Source: an uncultured Verrucomicrobiota bacterium | GTDB taxonomy: Bacteria; Verrucomicrobiota; Kiritimatiellia; CAIVKH01 | Assembly (NCBI GenBank): GCA_937996795.1 | Contig: CALKUH010000038.1 | Coordinates: 60,259-124,258 of the forward strand | Length of the DNA: 64,000 nt | Direction of reading: 5' to 3' | Shown here: positions 43,708-52,216 of the stretch, in pieces | Position numbering within the stretch: the stretch's first letter is position 1 | Layout of the letters: each line of letters begins with the position of its first letter | The notes under the pieces: generated by a model | What the model was told of the DNA's origin: nothing | The model's input: only the letters and a program-made list of their open reading frames with translations | Databases searched by the model: none | Translations under genes and position numbers: made by a program

Positions 43708-44622
43708 TTATTCTTCCTTTTTCTCCCCGCCGCCGAGCAGGCCGCCCACTCCTTTGAGCACGCTGCCGGCGCCGTCGAGCACGGCGCCACCGGCCGCAGC
43801 GGCAGCGCCGCCCACAGCCTTCGCACCGTCCACCGCCGCGCCCCCCACAACGGCGGCCCCGTCAACCGCCGCGCCACCCACGGCTGCCGCGCCATCCACG
43901 GCGGCGCCGCCAACCGCCGCGGCGCCTTCGCCGACAGCCTTCGCCCCGTCGCCCACCAGTTTGCCCGCGCCCGCGGCCACCTGCGTGGCGCTGCCAAGAA
44001 TGGCCCTGACCACCTCCGTCAGGACCTCGGTAAAACTGGCGCCTTCCTTTTCCTTGCCCAGATCGCGAAGCGTGATGGGCGGCAACGGCAGCGGGGCGGC
44101 GAGTCCGCCCATCGCCGTAAGGCTCAGGTTCAGTTGTGCGCCGGAGATGCTGATTTCGTCGATGATGACTTTCTTGCCGGGTTTCGCGGGCGTCGCCGCT
44201 TCCGGTTGCTCCGGTTTTTCAGCTCCGCCTTTTTTCTCCAACTGCTCCAGCAGCGCGCCGAGGTTGCTGCTCCGCAGGCCGCGCTCCATCGTGATCTTGG
44301 GATCCTTGATCTCGATCCTGCGGATGCGGATCGTGTCGCTTAGCAGGGAACCGGTGTCCAACTCCACGTCGATATGCCCGAGTTCGAACAAGCTGTCGGT
44401 CTTAAACCCCTCGGGGTTCCCGACCACGAGTCCGCCCAGGTGCGCGCGCCCCAGCAGCGGGCGCAGCATCGCGTTGTCCAGGCGGACCGGCACACCCAGC
44501 ACCATCGGCCCGCCGGTGTTCACCGCCTGCTTGATCGTGGACCCGCCAAAGTACTGCAGGAACACGATCAACCCCGCCAGCACCAGTACCAGAATCAAGA
44601 CGACTTTTTTGATCGTTCGCAT
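43708..44622 (-). CDS. AsmA-like envelope protein with Ala/Gly-rich repeats
   Basis: 304 residues. A single N-terminal membrane anchor (MRTIKKVVLILVLVLAGLIV) is followed by an AsmA/YhdP-like beta region (GVPVRLDNAMLRPLLGRAHL, VELDTGSLLSDTIRIRRIEI, VIIDEISISGAQLNLSL), such as is found in proteins linked to lipid transport between membranes. The C-terminal 90 or so residues are tandem copies of an 11-residue unit (AVGGAAVDGAA) and end in a charged EKKEE. ATG 44622 has GGGAGGG upstream; the open frame beyond it is not used. Confidence 0.75.
   Translation of the reverse strand: MRTIKKVVLILVLVLAGLIVFLQYFGGSTIKQAVNTGGPMVLGVPVRLDNAMLRPLLGRAHLGGLVVGNPEGFKTDSLFELGHIDVELDTGSLLSDTIRIRRIEIKDPKITMERGLRSSNLGALLEQLEKKGGAEKPEQPEAATPAKPGKKVIIDEISISGAQLNLSLTAMGGLAAPLPLPPITLRDLGKEKEGASFTEVLTEVVRAILGSATQVAAGAGKLVGDGAKAVGEGAAAVGGAAVDGAAAVGGAAVDGAAVVGGAAVDGAKAVGGAAAAAGGAVLDGAGSVLKGVGGLLGGGEKKEE
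43785..43935. repeat. 33-bp tandem repeat inside the AsmA-like gene
   Basis: About four to five degenerate copies of a 33-bp unit (minus strand GGCGGCGCGGCGGTGGACGG-like) encode the GGAAVDGA heptad-like protein repeats. It is a likely site of copy-number change by slippage. Confidence 0.65.
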
Positions 44623-44767
44623 CGAACCCTCCCCGGATGTATGAAGCATCAGCATAGTCGCCTCCCTTGCGGCGGGACAACAACAACCGGGGCGAACACC
44701 GGCCAGGCCGCATGCGCGAAGCACAATCCGCTTAATCCGCGGCCGCGAATCCGATAGGCTCTCCCGC

Positions 44768-44968
44768 ATGGCGAAGAAGGACGGCCAGCTGACCGTGTTC
44801 ATGCGGATGTGGTTCGCGGTGACGCCGCAGGAGCGCATGCTGCTGCTGGGCATCGTGCTTGTGGCGCTGTTCGGGCTCACGGCCCGCTTCGTGCACGATC
44901 ACCGGGCCGCGAAAGCCGCGGCACATCTGGAAACAACGCCGAACCGCCTGGAGGAAGCGCATGAGTGA
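44768..44968 (+). CDS. Small single-pass membrane protein
   Basis: 66 residues, not recognised. One transmembrane helix (about 24-41, LLLGIVLVALFGLTARFVHD) follows the segment MWFAVTPQER, which recalls the membrane anchor of ComEA-type proteins without their DNA-binding hairpins. The stop overlaps the HIT gene by 8 nt, which supports translation. Confidence 0.6.
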   Translation: MAKKDGQLTVFMRMWFAVTPQERMLLLGIVLVALFGLTARFVHDHRAAKAAAHLETTPNRLEEAHE

Positions 44969-45386
44969 CTGCATCTTCTGCCGCATCGTCCGCGGGGAAC
45001 TGCCCTGCGAAAAACTGTATGAGGACGACCAGGTGCTCGCGTTCATGGACATCGGCCCGATCATCAAGGGCCACGCGCTCGTGATTCCCAAGGCGCACTA
45101 CGACCCCATCACCGCGATGCCGGCCGACCTGCTCGGACGCGTCATCGCCGTCGTGCAGCGGATCGCCCGCGCGCAGTTCGACGGGTTGCGCGCGGACGGC
45201 GTCAACGTGCACCAGACCAACGGGGCGGCCGCAGGCCAGGTCGTGCCGCATGTGCATTTTCATGTGATCCCGAGGTTCCACACGGACGGGCACTCGTGGA
45301 ACTGGCGCGCGGGGAAGTACGCCGATCCCGGCGAAATGCGGACCCTGGCGGCGCAGATCCGCGCCCGGATCCCCACGCAACCCTGA
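44961..45386 (+). CDS. HIT-family hydrolase
   Basis: A 141-residue histidine-triad protein of the HinT/purine-nucleoside phosphoramidase type. It opens with CIFCRIVRGELPCEKLYEDD, has ALVIPKAHYD, and carries the triad H97-x-H99-x-H101 in VVPHVHFHVIPR. CIFC may bind zinc. It starts inside the preceding small gene (ATGAGTGA overlap). The exact nucleotide substrate is unknown. Confidence 0.93.
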   Translation: MSDCIFCRIVRGELPCEKLYEDDQVLAFMDIGPIIKGHALVIPKAHYDPITAMPADLLGRVIAVVQRIARAQFDGLRADGVNVHQTNGAAAGQVVPHVHFHVIPRFHTDGHSWNWRAGKYADPGEMRTLAAQIRARIPTQP

Positions 45387-45462
45387 CAATTAATTAACCC
45401 GTTCGCGCCGGGCCGCCCCCTTCCCCTTTTGCCCCCATCGTGGTACGTTAGAAATCGGTTAT

Positions 45463-45888
45463 ATGAAGAAGGTTAATTTCCAGGAAGCGCTGTTGGGGAT
45501 TCTGGATCGCGATCCGCGCTATGCGGAGGACGCCTACCATTTCCTGCGCGAGGCGCTGGATTTCACGATCAAGCTGCTGGAGAAGCCGGTGGAAGGGCCG
45601 GGCCGCCATGTGAGCGGACAGGAATTGCTCGAAGGCATCCGCCAGTTCGCGCTGAAGGAATTTGGCCCGATGGCCCTGCGCGTGCTGAACACCTGGGGCA
45701 TCCGCCGCACGGACGATTTCGGCGAAATGGTCTTCAACATGGTCGGCGCCGGCATCCTCGGCAAGACCGACGAGGACCGCCGCGAGGACTTCGCGGGCGG
45801 CTACGACTTTGATGCGGCCTTTGCCAAACCCTTCCGCGCGATCCGCGCCGCCCCGGCGCAACCCGCCCGCACCGCCGGGCTGAATTGA
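45463..45888 (+). CDS. Minf_1886 family protein
   Basis: A 141-residue protein matching the Minf_1886 family, which is largely restricted to the PVC group: FQEALLGILDRDPRYAEDAY, FLREALDFTIKLLEKP, HVSGQELLEGIRQFALKEFG and RTDDFGEMVFNMVGAGILGK. The function is unknown. It is soluble by composition. The M16 peptidase gene follows 16 nt later. A useful taxonomic marker. Confidence 0.85.
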   Translation: MKKVNFQEALLGILDRDPRYAEDAYHFLREALDFTIKLLEKPVEGPGRHVSGQELLEGIRQFALKEFGPMALRVLNTWGIRRTDDFGEMVFNMVGAGILGKTDEDRREDFAGGYDFDAAFAKPFRAIRAAPAQPARTAGLN

Positions 45889-45904
45889 CCGCGCGGGGAC
45901 GGCC

Positions 45905-48556
45905 ATGAACGCACTGCATCGGATCCCCGCCGCGCGCCGGTTCGCCCTCCTCACGCTCGCCAGCCTGTCTATTATGAATACTTCCTCCGCCGGTACCCTG
46001 GATGTCTTGCGCGAATCGAATGCCCGCCTCCGACGCGTGGTGCTGGACAACGGCATGGTGTGCCTCATCAAACCCGATGCCAGCGCGCCCGTCGTCGCGG
46101 TGCAAATCTGGGTCGGATCGGGGTCGATCCATGAGGGAGAATGGCTCGGCGCGGGCCTCTCGCATTACATGGAGCACATGATCTTCAAGGGCACCACCAC
46201 GCGCGGGCCCTCGGAAATCACGAAGGCCATCGACGACGCCGGCGGCGAGATCAACGCCTACACCGCGCAGGACCGCACGGTCTTCTACGCCGACCTGCCC
46301 TCGCGCAACTGGAAGGTCGGCGTCGATGTCCTGTCCGACGCGGTGATGAACGCGACGCTGCCGGAGGATGAGTGGGAACGCGAAAAGGAGGTCATCCTGC
46401 GGGAGTTCGCGATGGGCAAGGACAGCCCGGAGCGCGAGTTGAGCAAGCTCTTGTGGAGCACGGCCTATCGCGTGCACCCGTATCGCTATCCGGTCATCGG
46501 CCACGAGGAAATCTTCAACACGATGACCCGAACCGAGCTGGAGGCCTATTTCCGGCGCCATTACGTGCCGGACAACATGATCACCGTGGTCGTCGGCGAC
46601 GTGGACCCGGACGAGGTGGAGCGCTACCTGCGCGAACGGTTCAGCGGCTTCGTCCGCCGGGCGCGTCCGCAGGACCCGCTGCCGGCCGAGCCGCCGCAAG
46701 TCGCGCCGCGCGAGGCGGTGAAGCGCGCGAAGGTGGAGATGAGCCGCCTCGTCATGGCATGGCACACGGTATCGCTCGATCATCCCGACGCGCCCGCGCT
46801 GGACCTGCTCGCAACCCTCGCCGGACAGGGACGCAGCTCGCGCCTCGAATCGAGACTCAAGGAGCGGGAACAACTGGTGCATGACATTTCCGCATGGTCG
46901 TTCACGCCGCGCGACCGCGGACTCTTCGCCATCAGCGCCGCCTTCGACGCGGAACGCGAGGGCGAGGTGCGGGCGGCAATCGAGGATGAACTCGCGGCGT
47001 GGCGCAACGGCGAGTTCAGCGAGGCGGAAATCGACAAGGCCCGGCGCAACCTGCTCGTCTCCGAACTCGACGAACTACAGAGCATGAGCGGCCAGGCGTC
47101 GAGCTACGCCTCGGGCGAATTTTACACCGGGAATCCCCGTTTTTCGGAAATCTATCTCGCGGGCCTGGAGCGCGTCACCCCGCAGCAGGCGCGCGAGGTG
47201 GTGCACCGCTACCTGAACGCCAACCAACGCACCGTCGTCGTGCTCGCCCCCGAAGCGGAACCCGGCGCCGGATCGACCGCCGCGTCGGAGGCGCCCGCGT
47301 TGAGCATTCATCGGTTCACGCTCGCCAACGGCGTTCCCGTGATCGTCCGGGAGGATCACCGCCTGCCGTTCGTCCACGCCACGGCGGCGCTCGGCGGCGG
47401 CTTGTTGTCGGAAACCGCGACAAACAACGGCATCACCGACCTGATGGCGAACCTGCTGACGCGCGGCACGCGGTCGCGCAGCGCGGAGCAAATCGCCGCG
47501 GAAATCGAACAGCGCGGAGCATCCCTCGACACCTTCACCGGACGCAACAGCTTCGGCCTGTCGGCCCAGATGCTGACGGAAGACGCGGACGACATCCTCG
47601 CCCTTTTCGCCGAATGCCTGCTGGCGCCGTCCTTCCCCGCCGACGAGCTGGAAAAGCAGCGCTCCCTGCAGCTGGCCGGCCTGCGCCGTCAGCGCGAGCA
47701 GCCGATGTTCGTGGCCCAGGAGGCGCTCCGCGAAACGCTGTTTCCGAACCACCCCTATCGATTCAACGCCTCGGGCCGCCCGGAATCCGTCCGCGCGCTG
47801 GAGACGCCGCATGTGCGCGCCCATTACGAGCGGTTGGTGAACGCCTCGAACCTGGTGATCGCGCTCTTCGGCGACATCACCCTGCAGCAGGCCCGCGCGC
47901 TGGCGGAGCGGCATTTTGCCGCCGTGCCGGCCGGCCCGCGCCCGGCGTTGAAAACACCCGTCGCGCCGCCGCCGCTCCCCGCGCGCGTGGAGCGTGTGGA
48001 GCCGCGTGAGCAGGCGATCGTGCTCGCGGGCTATCCCGCCATCAGCATGGATGATCCCCGCGTGGACGCGCTGAACGTGCTGCAGAAGGCGCTGAGCGGC
48101 CTCTCCTCGGATCTCGGCATCGAAATTCGCGAAAAGCGCGGACTGGTCTATTTCGTAGGCGCGTTCAGCCTGGTGGCGCTGGATCCGGGTTTCTTCGCGC
48201 TATACGCCGGCACCCGCGACGAGGCGATTCCCGAAGTCGAACGCCTCATGGCAGAGCAAGTGGCGCGCATCCGCGCCGAGGGTCTGCGCGAGGAGGAATT
48301 CGAACGCGCCCGCGCCCAGCTCGCGGCCGCGGCCAGCATGACGCTGCAGAACAACGGGGAACTCGCCACGGCCTGCGCGCTGAACGAGCTGTACGGCCTG
48401 GGTTACCGCTATCCGCTTGAACTGGAGGAGCGCCTGCGCGCGCTCACCCCCGAGGCCGTCCGCGACGCGGCGGCGACCCTGCTGCTCGACAACCGCCGGG
48501 CCACGGCCATTGTGCGCCCGGCCCGCACCGCTTCAGGAGGACAACCCGATGAATGA
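45905..48556 (+). CDS. Two-domain M16 zinc peptidase (insulinase family)
   Basis: 883 residues with a signal peptide (to about residue 29), so probably periplasmic. The first M16 unit is catalytic: HxxEH as H87-Y-M-E90-H91, with the third ligand E167 in VILREF, 76 residues on. The second unit (from about 460, IHRFTLANGVPVIVREDHRL) lacks HxxEH, as in other two-repeat family members where it forms the clam-shell lid. The late IREKRGLVYFVGAFS contains the conserved R..Y substrate-binding pattern. The stop overlaps the DUF1844 gene by 8 nt. Confidence 0.93.
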   Translation: MNALHRIPAARRFALLTLASLSIMNTSSAGTLDVLRESNARLRRVVLDNGMVCLIKPDASAPVVAVQIWVGSGSIHEGEWLGAGLSHYMEHMIFKGTTTRGPSEITKAIDDAGGEINAYTAQDRTVFYADLPSRNWKVGVDVLSDAVMNATLPEDEWEREKEVILREFAMGKDSPERELSKLLWSTAYRVHPYRYPVIGHEEIFNTMTRTELEAYFRRHYVPDNMITVVVGDVDPDEVERYLRERFSGFVRRARPQDPLPAEPPQVAPREAVKRAKVEMSRLVMAWHTVSLDHPDAPALDLLATLAGQGRSSRLESRLKEREQLVHDISAWSFTPRDRGLFAISAAFDAEREGEVRAAIEDELAAWRNGEFSEAEIDKARRNLLVSELDELQSMSGQASSYASGEFYTGNPRFSEIYLAGLERVTPQQAREVVHRYLNANQRTVVVLAPEAEPGAGSTAASEAPALSIHRFTLANGVPVIVREDHRLPFVHATAALGGGLLSETATNNGITDLMANLLTRGTRSRSAEQIAAEIEQRGASLDTFTGRNSFGLSAQMLTEDADDILALFAECLLAPSFPADELEKQRSLQLAGLRRQREQPMFVAQEALRETLFPNHPYRFNASGRPESVRALETPHVRAHYERLVNASNLVIALFGDITLQQARALAERHFAAVPAGPRPALKTPVAPPPLPARVERVEPREQAIVLAGYPAISMDDPRVDALNVLQKALSGLSSDLGIEIREKRGLVYFVGAFSLVALDPGFFALYAGTRDEAIPEVERLMAEQVARIRAEGLREEEFERARAQLAAAASMTLQNNGELATACALNELYGLGYRYPLELEERLRALTPEAVRDAAATLLLDNRRATAIVRPARTASGGQPDE

Positions 48557-48920
48557 GTTCAGCCCGGAAGAAATGAACCGCGCCCTCTTCGCGCACCTGG
48601 TCATCTCGCTCGCACAGTCGACGATGATCGGGCTCGGCAAGGTCGTGAACCCCGCGACGCAGAAGGCGGAGATCAACCTTGAGGCCGCGCAGCAGGCCAT
48701 CGACATGCTTGACATGCTGGAGGCCAAAACCCGGGGCAACCTCGACGCCGAAGAGGCGAAAATGATGAAGAGCACGCTCAGCATGCTGAAGCTGAACTAC
48801 GTCGAGACCGCCAACGCAACACCCGCGGACCAGCCGCCCGTTCAAGCCCCCGGCGCCGCACCAGCCGCCGACAAGACACCGGAAGAAGAAAAGGTGCGGT
48901 TCCGCAAGAAGTACGACTGA
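48549..48920 (+). CDS. DUF1844 domain protein
   Basis: A 123-residue protein with the DUF1844 pattern: FAHLVISLAQSTMIGLGKV, EINLEAAQQAIDMLDMLEAK, TRGNLDAEEAKMMKSTLSML and KLNYVE. The Pro/Ala-rich tail ends in RFRKKYD. The function is unknown. Translation is probably coupled to the M16 gene by their 8-nt overlap (GAGGACAACCCGATG). Confidence 0.88.
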   Translation: MNEFSPEEMNRALFAHLVISLAQSTMIGLGKVVNPATQKAEINLEAAQQAIDMLDMLEAKTRGNLDAEEAKMMKSTLSMLKLNYVETANATPADQPPVQAPGAAPAADKTPEEEKVRFRKKYD

Positions 48921-48985
48921 CCACCCGGCCTCCTCGCCCCGGCGACCCACGTCACAACCAACGCGCTCGGTCTTGTCACCAGAAA

Positions 48986-49015
48986 TACACTTATGCGCAT
49001 ATGCGCATAAGTGTA
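48986..49015. repeat. Perfect 30-bp palindrome
   Basis: TACACTTATGCGCAT followed immediately by ATGCGCATAAGTGTA, a fully self-complementary 30-mer with no loop. It lies between the convergent DUF1844 and EEP-nuclease genes. There is no T-tract, so it is not a standard terminator; a protein-binding site or cruciform is possible. Confidence 0.9.
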
Positions 49016-49090
49016 TAAGCAGCCGTACGCTCAACGGGAAAATGTTTTCGGCGGGGCGAGAGGGGGCGAGAAGAGCGGCGGCGGGCGGGC

Positions 49091-50107
49091 CTAGCGGTGC
49101 AGATCGACCCAAATCGGGTAATGGTCCGAGATGTGGCCGTCCACGCCCGGCAGGGTGGTGGCGACTTTCGTGTGGACGCCCTGCTGGAGAACGCCGGCCT
49201 CTCCCACGCGCCACGGGGCGTTGGTGGCATCGCCGGCCGCAAAAATGCGGTCGAACGTGACCGGCGGGAATTCGCGATCCGGAATGCCGTAGCGGGTCGG
49301 CACGGTGATGCGATCCTGCAAGGGACGCCCGCGCCACAGGTCGCTCCAGCCACGCAGGGGGCTCAGCGAGGCATCGCCCTCAAACTCGCGCGCCTCCGGA
49401 TCCACGTTCATGTCGCCGACCAATATTTTTTCCCACCGGACCGAGGCATCAGTCGCCAGCGCCTGCGCGTCGGACGCGACAATCCGCAGCGCGTGTTTGC
49501 GCTGGGCGATGTTGCGCGGGCGGTGCCCGTAGTTGGATTTCAAATGAACGCCGTAGACCACCAACCGGTGGTTGTCCCCAAGATCAAAGGTCGCACGCAA
49601 GCTTCCGCGCGTCGGCCGGCCGCGCCCCTGTAGCGGGCCGAAATCAAGCTCCAGCAAATCCACCGGCTTGAGCCGGGACAACAATCCAAAATTCAACTTG
49701 GGCCGATCCGTCGTGCCGTCGCCCAGCTTCGTCACCCAGCCGAACGGATACGGACGGGTCAACGCCTGGTTGAGCAACGCGAGCGCCGTTTCGTTCTCCA
49801 GTTCGGAAAGCACCAGGATGTCCGGCGCGATTTCCTCGATCAAGGCGGCGGCCCCGCGCGCCTGTTCCTCGGCAAGCGCACGTGTGCGCTCCGGGCCGTC
49901 GCCCTCCGCGTCGTTGAAATTTTCAATATTGTAGAAGGCCACCCGCACGCGGCCCCCCGGCGCGGACGCCTTCGCCTCATCGCTCCACGCGACCGCGGGG
50001 ATGTCGCGCTGCGCCTCGCCGGTGTAGGAAAAATCATTTTGTGCGACGCCCAGGGATTGGAGGGCCAGCACGATCAGGGCGGCGGCAAGGTGCATGCGAG
50101 GATTCAT
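49091..50107 (-). CDS. Secreted endonuclease/exonuclease/phosphatase-family protein
   Basis: 338 residues with a signal peptide (MNPRMHLAAALIVLALQSLG). The EEP fold residues are visible: VAFYNIENFND (Asn), ILVLSELENETA (catalytic Glu), VYGVHLKSN, KILVGDMNVDP (Asp/Asn) and the final HISDHYPIWVDL (Asp-His). It could be a nuclease or a phosphodiesterase; the exported location fits extracellular DNA degradation. ATG 50107 is chosen for the signal peptide; ATG 50128 is possible. Confidence 0.88.
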   Translation of the reverse strand: MNPRMHLAAALIVLALQSLGVAQNDFSYTGEAQRDIPAVAWSDEAKASAPGGRVRVAFYNIENFNDAEGDGPERTRALAEEQARGAAALIEEIAPDILVLSELENETALALLNQALTRPYPFGWVTKLGDGTTDRPKLNFGLLSRLKPVDLLELDFGPLQGRGRPTRGSLRATFDLGDNHRLVVYGVHLKSNYGHRPRNIAQRKHALRIVASDAQALATDASVRWEKILVGDMNVDPEAREFEGDASLSPLRGWSDLWRGRPLQDRITVPTRYGIPDREFPPVTFDRIFAAGDATNAPWRVGEAGVLQQGVHTKVATTLPGVDGHISDHYPIWVDLHR

Positions 50108-50177
50108 GGTGAAAGTCTGCCCGTTCATCCGCAGCGCGCAAGCGGCAAATCGCCGGAACCCGTGAGGATTCCGTTCA

Positions 50178-51113
50178 TCACACGCGGGCATCCCGCGCCT
50201 TGCGCGGCACAAGTACGTTCAGCGCATGGCGGCGGACGGTGACGTCAACAGCCGCGGCGCTCTCCTGCAACTCGCCATCCACCTGGATCACCGCATCCTT
50301 CTCGCGCCGCACCTGCAGGCGCTGAAATCGGCGCGTGACGATTCCGGGCAACGAGTCGAGTGTGCCATCAAACAAGCGCCCCACATTTGCCAGCGCGTGG
50401 CCGGCGTCCTGTTTTTCAATCACCACGAGTTCCAGGTATCCGTCGTCGTGCCGTGCCTTCGGCGCAATGCGCGCGCCGCCGCCGAACTGGGTCAGATTCG
50501 CCACCGTGAACACCAGCGGTGACTGAAACGAGAGCGACTCCCGGCCATCCAGCTCAACGTGAAATCCCTGCGGTTGGTAGTCGAACAACTCGTACGCCGC
50601 GGCGAACACATAGGGAATGATCCCGCGAAACGGAAAAGCCTCGAACGTTTTAACCAGCGACGCATCGGCCGCCATGCTGCACGTCACAAAAAATGGCCGC
50701 CCATTCGCAACCCCGACATCAATCGGACACGTGTCCGCGTCCGCCAAGGCCTGCGCCGCCTCGTCCACATCCAGCGGAATCCCGAAATGACGCGCGAAGC
50801 CGTTGCCGCTGCCCGTCGGAATCACACCCAGCGCCACGGGCGATCCCACCAACTCCGAACCGAGCGTGTTGATGATCCCATCCCCGCCCATCACGAGAAT
50901 CGTGTCCACCCCCTCCTCCACCGCCCGGCGCACTTTGCACCGCCCATCCTCCACATCGTTGCTGAATTGAAACGTAACCTCGCGGTCCGGTCGGTCCCAA
51001 TGCCGGTTCACCGCATGCACCACGTCCTCCAACGCATGACTGCGCCCGCTGTGCGGATTCATCATCACCCGGACCCGTCGAATGGAGGACGCTGCTCTCA
51101 TCTGCCTGCTCAT
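50178..51113 (-). CDS. Diacylglycerol kinase family lipid kinase
   Basis: 311 residues of the DAGK catalytic (YegS/BmrU/DgkB) family. It contains the ATP-site glycine motif MGGDGIINTL and the IPTGSGNGFARHFGIP segment, with a C-terminal beta-sandwich (VIQVDGELQE). It phosphorylates a lipid such as diacylglycerol or a related substrate at the inner membrane. It precedes the EEP gene on the same strand with a 70-nt gap. Confidence 0.92.
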   Translation of the reverse strand: MSRQMRAASSIRRVRVMMNPHSGRSHALEDVVHAVNRHWDRPDREVTFQFSNDVEDGRCKVRRAVEEGVDTILVMGGDGIINTLGSELVGSPVALGVIPTGSGNGFARHFGIPLDVDEAAQALADADTCPIDVGVANGRPFFVTCSMAADASLVKTFEAFPFRGIIPYVFAAAYELFDYQPQGFHVELDGRESLSFQSPLVFTVANLTQFGGGARIAPKARHDDGYLELVVIEKQDAGHALANVGRLFDGTLDSLPGIVTRRFQRLQVRREKDAVIQVDGELQESAAAVDVTVRRHALNVLVPRKARDARV

Positions 51114-51341
51114 TTATACCAACTTCCCAAACCCTTTCCAGCCTCACCTTCGGAACGCCAAAAGAGACACAATGTCGCGCACGACTCGCAGGATCGATGT
51201 TTATGAGACAATTATTCTCTTAACGATAGGCAATATTACGATCACAACTTGTTTATTATAAGCGCTTTGCACAGATATGAATCAATCTGGCATGCTGGAT
51301 GCTACATTATCATGCGGAAGGAACAGAAAAGGAGAATAGCC
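51114..51341 (+). promoter_or_regulatory. AT-rich upstream region of the hsp20 cluster
   Basis: 228 nt without a gene, between divergent genes. The part 51200-51330 is clearly AT-rich against the GC-rich surroundings (ATTATTCTCTTAACGATAGG, TTGTTTATTATAAGCG) and must hold the hsp20 promoter. No CIRCE repeat, no convincing sigma32 pair and no ROSE element could be identified by eye. Confidence 0.45.
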
Positions 51342-51779
51342 ATGATCTATCCGATAACACGATTCGACTGGACGTTGGATCCGTTCAGGGAACTGCACCG
51401 GCTGCATCGGGATATGAACCGCCTCTTTGCGGACTACCGTGCGCCCGCCGCGGAGTTCCCTGCGCTGAACCTCTGGTCGTCCGCGGACGAAGTGGTCCTC
51501 ACGGCGGAGATTCCCGGCGTGGACCCGAAGGATGTGGACGTCTCAGTCGTCGGCAATATCGTCACACTCACAGGGGAGCGCAAGGAAGATGCCTCCGTGC
51601 CCGCGGAAAACTACCATCGCCGCGAACGCGGCGCGGGCAAGTTCACGCGGTCGGTCCGTCTCCCGTTTGAGGTGGAGACCGACAAGGTGCAGGCCCGCTA
51701 TGAACACGGGCTCCTGCGCGTCACCCTGCCCCGCAAGGAAAGCACCAAGCCGCGCCGGATCGCCATCCACGCGGAGTAA
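51342..51779 (+). CDS. Hsp20 small heat-shock protein 1
   Basis: 145 residues. Alpha-crystallin domain: LNLWSSADEVVLTAEIPGVD, VDVSVVGNIVTLTGERKED, FTRSVRLPFEVETDKVQARY and the closing GLLRVTLPRKES; C-terminal RRIAIHAE with the IxI-like tail that mediates oligomer contacts. It is an ATP-independent holdase. ATG 51342 has AAAAGGAG upstream. First of three tandem paralogues. Confidence 0.95.
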   Translation: MIYPITRFDWTLDPFRELHRLHRDMNRLFADYRAPAAEFPALNLWSSADEVVLTAEIPGVDPKDVDVSVVGNIVTLTGERKEDASVPAENYHRRERGAGKFTRSVRLPFEVETDKVQARYEHGLLRVTLPRKESTKPRRIAIHAE

Positions 51780-51791
51780 AGGAGACCACCC

Positions 51792-52181
51792 ATGACAACA
51801 ACAGCCACAGAAGTGCAGGCCCGGCAGCACGAGCAGACGCGCGACCTGCCGGTTGTGAACCCGGCGACGGACATCCACGAACTGGAGAACCAAATCGTGG
51901 TCGTGGCCGACCTCCCGGGCGTGCGCCAGGACCAGGTGGAGATCACGCTCGAGAACCGCGTGCTCACCATCCGCGCGCGCAGCGCCATGGAGGAGCCGCC
52001 GGCGCATGAATGCGTGTACCGCGAATTCGGCCCGGCCGAATTCCAGCGCTCGTTCACGCTCACGGAGGAAATCAACCGGGATGCCATCACGGCCCGGATG
52101 AAAAACGGTGTGCTTCGCCTCGTACTGCCCAAGGCCGCGGAGGCGCAACCGCGCCGGATCGCCGTGCAGGCGGAGGGATAA
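51792..52181 (+). CDS. Hsp20 small heat-shock protein 2
   Basis: 129 residues, 12 nt after the first copy. Alpha-crystallin domain: DIHELENQIVVVADLPGVRQ, VEITLENRVLTIRARSAMEE, FTLTEEINRDAITARMKNGV and LRLVLPKAAEAQPRRIAVQAE. The N-terminal arm is short and Thr/Gln-rich, unlike copy 1, suggesting division of work in mixed oligomers. Confidence 0.95.
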   Translation: MTTTATEVQARQHEQTRDLPVVNPATDIHELENQIVVVADLPGVRQDQVEITLENRVLTIRARSAMEEPPAHECVYREFGPAEFQRSFTLTEEINRDAITARMKNGVLRLVLPKAAEAQPRRIAVQAEG

Positions 52182-52216
52182 CCTTTGTGCCTTTGATTGA
52201 AAGGAGGTGACGGAAG

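Noticed and set aside
51200..51341. A sigma32-type or CIRCE-controlled hsp20 promoter.
   Set aside because: No CTTGAA/CCCCAT pair at proper spacing and no TTAGCACTC inverted repeat; only general AT-richness is visible.
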